Assembly: GCA_012961725.1 (NCBI GenBank)
Contig: DTYU01000090.1
Span: 1 to 5,868, forward strand
Reading direction: 5' to 3'
From: Desulfotomaculum sp.
GTDB lineage: Bacteria; Bacillota; Desulfotomaculia; Desulfotomaculales; Ammonificaceae
Length of the DNA: 5,868 nt
In this document: one piece after another, positions 5,461 to 5,868 of the stretch
How positions within the stretch are numbered: position 1 is the first letter of the stretch
Layout of the letters: each line of letters opens with the position of its first letter
Notes under the pieces: generated by a model
What the model saw: only the letters and a program-made list of their open reading frames with translations
Told to the model about the DNA's origin: nothing
Databases searched by the model: none
Translations under genes and position numbers: made by a program

Positions 5461-5535
5461 TGGCTCCGCGAGCAGGATTCGAACCTGCAACCCTCCGGTT
5501 AACAGCCGGATGCTCTACCGTTGAGCTATCGCGGA
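5461..5535 (-). tRNA. tRNA-Asn (GTT)
   Basis: A 75-nt gene with encoded CCA. The acceptor TCCGCGA/TCGCGGA is fully paired with G73. The D-arm is GCTC-AACGGTA-GAGC. The anticodon arm TCCGG-CTGTTAA-CCGGA gives anticodon GTT. The T-arm is GCAGG-TTCGAAT-CCTGC. It has its own TATAAT promoter about 37 nt upstream and its own terminator, so it is transcribed separately from the Tyr-Thr-Met cluster. A decayed copy lies about 880 bp downstream, at 4581-4655. Confidence 0.97.
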
Positions 5536-5571
5536 ACGGCTTCTGCGGAGAACCGTCATGCACTAATCAAC

Positions 5572-5600
5572 ATTATAGCAGTAGTTCCGGCCGGGCGCAA
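5572..5600 (-). promoter_or_regulatory. Promoter of tRNA-Asn
   Basis: On the minus strand TTGCGC (5595-5600), a 17-bp spacer, and a perfect TATAAT (5572-5577). Predicted transcription starts near 5565, about 30 nt before the mature tRNA 5' end at 5535. Confidence 0.85.
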
Positions 5601-5633
5601 CTCTTGAAAAAACCGGACACTGCCAGGATATTC

Positions 5634-5659
5634 AAAAAACCTGAACCGCTGCGTTCAGG
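5634..5659 (-). terminator. Intrinsic terminator of the Tyr-Thr-Met tRNA cluster
   Basis: On the minus strand the stem CCTGAAC/GTTCAGG (5640-5646 with 5653-5659) has a 6-nt loop and is followed by six Ts (5639-5634). It lies 10 nt after the tRNA-Met CCA. Confidence 0.9.
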
Positions 5660-5669
5660 CGCCTGATTC

Positions 5670-5746
5670 TGGTGGCGGCGCAGGGACTTGAACCCCGGAC
5701 GCTGCGGGTATGAACCGCATGCTCTGACCAACTGAGCTACGCCGCC
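5670..5746 (-). tRNA. tRNA-Met (CAT), elongator
   Basis: A 77-nt gene with encoded CCA. The acceptor GGCGGCG/CGCCGCC is fully paired with A73. The anticodon arm TGCGG-TTCATAC-CCGCA gives CAT. The T-arm is CGGGG-TTCAAGT-CCCTG with one G-U pair. The paired G1-C72 argues against an initiator tRNA, and the GGCGGCGTAGCTCAG start is typical of Firmicute elongator Met. An Ile2 (lysidine) tRNA cannot be fully excluded by eye. It lies 3 nt downstream of tRNA-Thr. Confidence 0.93.
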
Positions 5747-5749
5747 TGC

Positions 5750-5825
5750 TGGAGCCCATAGCCGGACTTGAACCGGCGACCTCATCCTTACCAAGGATGC
5801 GCTCTGCCGACTGAGCTACGCGGGC
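5750..5825 (-). tRNA. tRNA-Thr (GGT)
   Basis: A 76-nt gene with encoded CCA. The anticodon arm CATCC-TTGGTAA-GGATG gives GGT. The D-arm is GCTC-AGTCGGCA-GAGC and the T-arm GCCGG-TTCAAGT-CCGGC is fully paired. The acceptor GCCCGCG/TATGGGC has four Watson-Crick pairs, then G-U, a C-A mismatch and G-U next to the body, so it is weaker than usual. Confidence 0.92.
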
Positions 5826-5829
5826 TTTA

Positions 5830-5868
5830 TGGGGAGGGAAGGATTCGAACCTTCGTAGGCGTTCAGCC
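5830..5868 (-). tRNA. tRNA-Tyr (probable), 3' part only, cut by the window edge
   Basis: The visible part is a class II variable arm (GGC-TGAAC-GCC), a T-arm GAAGG-TTCGAAT-CCTTC, the 3' acceptor strand CCTCCCC and discriminator A73 at 5830. The long variable arm limits it to Tyr, Leu or Ser. A73 and the GCCTACGAAGG context favour Tyr, but the anticodon is outside the window. CCA is not encoded: TAA follows A73, so this tRNA needs the CCA-adding enzyme, unlike its neighbours. Only 4 nt separate it from tRNA-Thr. Confidence 0.8.

Larger units (their letters stand above)
5395..5539 (-). repeat. Direct repeat, upstream copy (intact tRNA-Asn plus terminator)
   Basis: This is the partner of 4514-4659 in the same orientation. 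It contains the intact tRNA-Asn, a spacer, the 10-bp-stem terminator and a GCTTCGCCGCTGTGC tail. It is the likely ancestral copy because its tRNA keeps all pairings and CCA. Promoter sequence further upstream (5572-5600) is not shared with the other copy. Confidence 0.9.

Noticed and set aside
5670..5746. Initiator tRNA-fMet
   Set aside because: Position 1 pairs with position 72 (G-C), unlike the bacterial initiator, and the sequence fits the elongator type.
5573..5794. Minus-strand open frame of 73 codons
   Set aside because: It is made of tRNA-Thr/tRNA-Met sequence, a terminator and the tRNA-Asn promoter.

Overview
The window reads as chromosomal DNA of an endospore-forming, anaerobic-type Firmicute, probably a GC-rich clostridial lineage such as the Desulfotomaculum/Pelotomaculum group. 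The evidence is a lonB-lonA protease pair, strong AGGAGG ribosome binding sites, intrinsic terminators with long U-tracts and Firmicute-style tRNAs. The genus is inference. Every supported gene lies on the minus strand, so transcription runs from the right edge to the left.

Right edge (5536-5868): a tRNA cluster Tyr (partial, truncated by the window), Thr(GGT) and elongator Met(CAT), closed by an intrinsic terminator. A perfect TATAAT promoter then drives a single tRNA-Asn(GTT), which ends at its own terminator (about 5415-5577).

Middle (4494-5370): a compact toxin-antitoxin operon with its own promoter. It encodes a Phd/YefM-like antitoxin overlapping a PIN-domain (VapC-like) toxin by 35 nt. 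The operon is bracketed by two direct copies of about 146 bp, each holding a tRNA-Asn and the same terminator. The copy upstream of the operon is a normal tRNA. The downstream copy is a decayed tRNA-Asn with mismatches in three stems and CCG in place of CCA. The toxin stop codon lies inside this pseudo-tRNA. Its terminator and a second one insulate the operon from lonB.

Left (58-4274): lonB, a membrane-anchored Lon-type protease known in Bacillus from the forespore, then lonA, the classical cytosolic ATP-dependent protease. The lonB leader carries two degenerate arrays with a 7-nt period and a possible forespore sigma-factor promoter. The lonA leader carries a -10 element overlapped by a weak CIRCE-like inverted repeat. 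The lonA 3' end runs into three copies of a 19-bp GGGGACA-type repeat that supplies its stop codon and possibly the end of its C-terminal tail.

The two proteases handle protein turnover and quality control, and Lon-family proteases commonly degrade antitoxins. The TA module next to them looks like a small accessory insertion at a tRNA gene. All four protein genes appear to use non-ATG starts (three GTG, one TTG).
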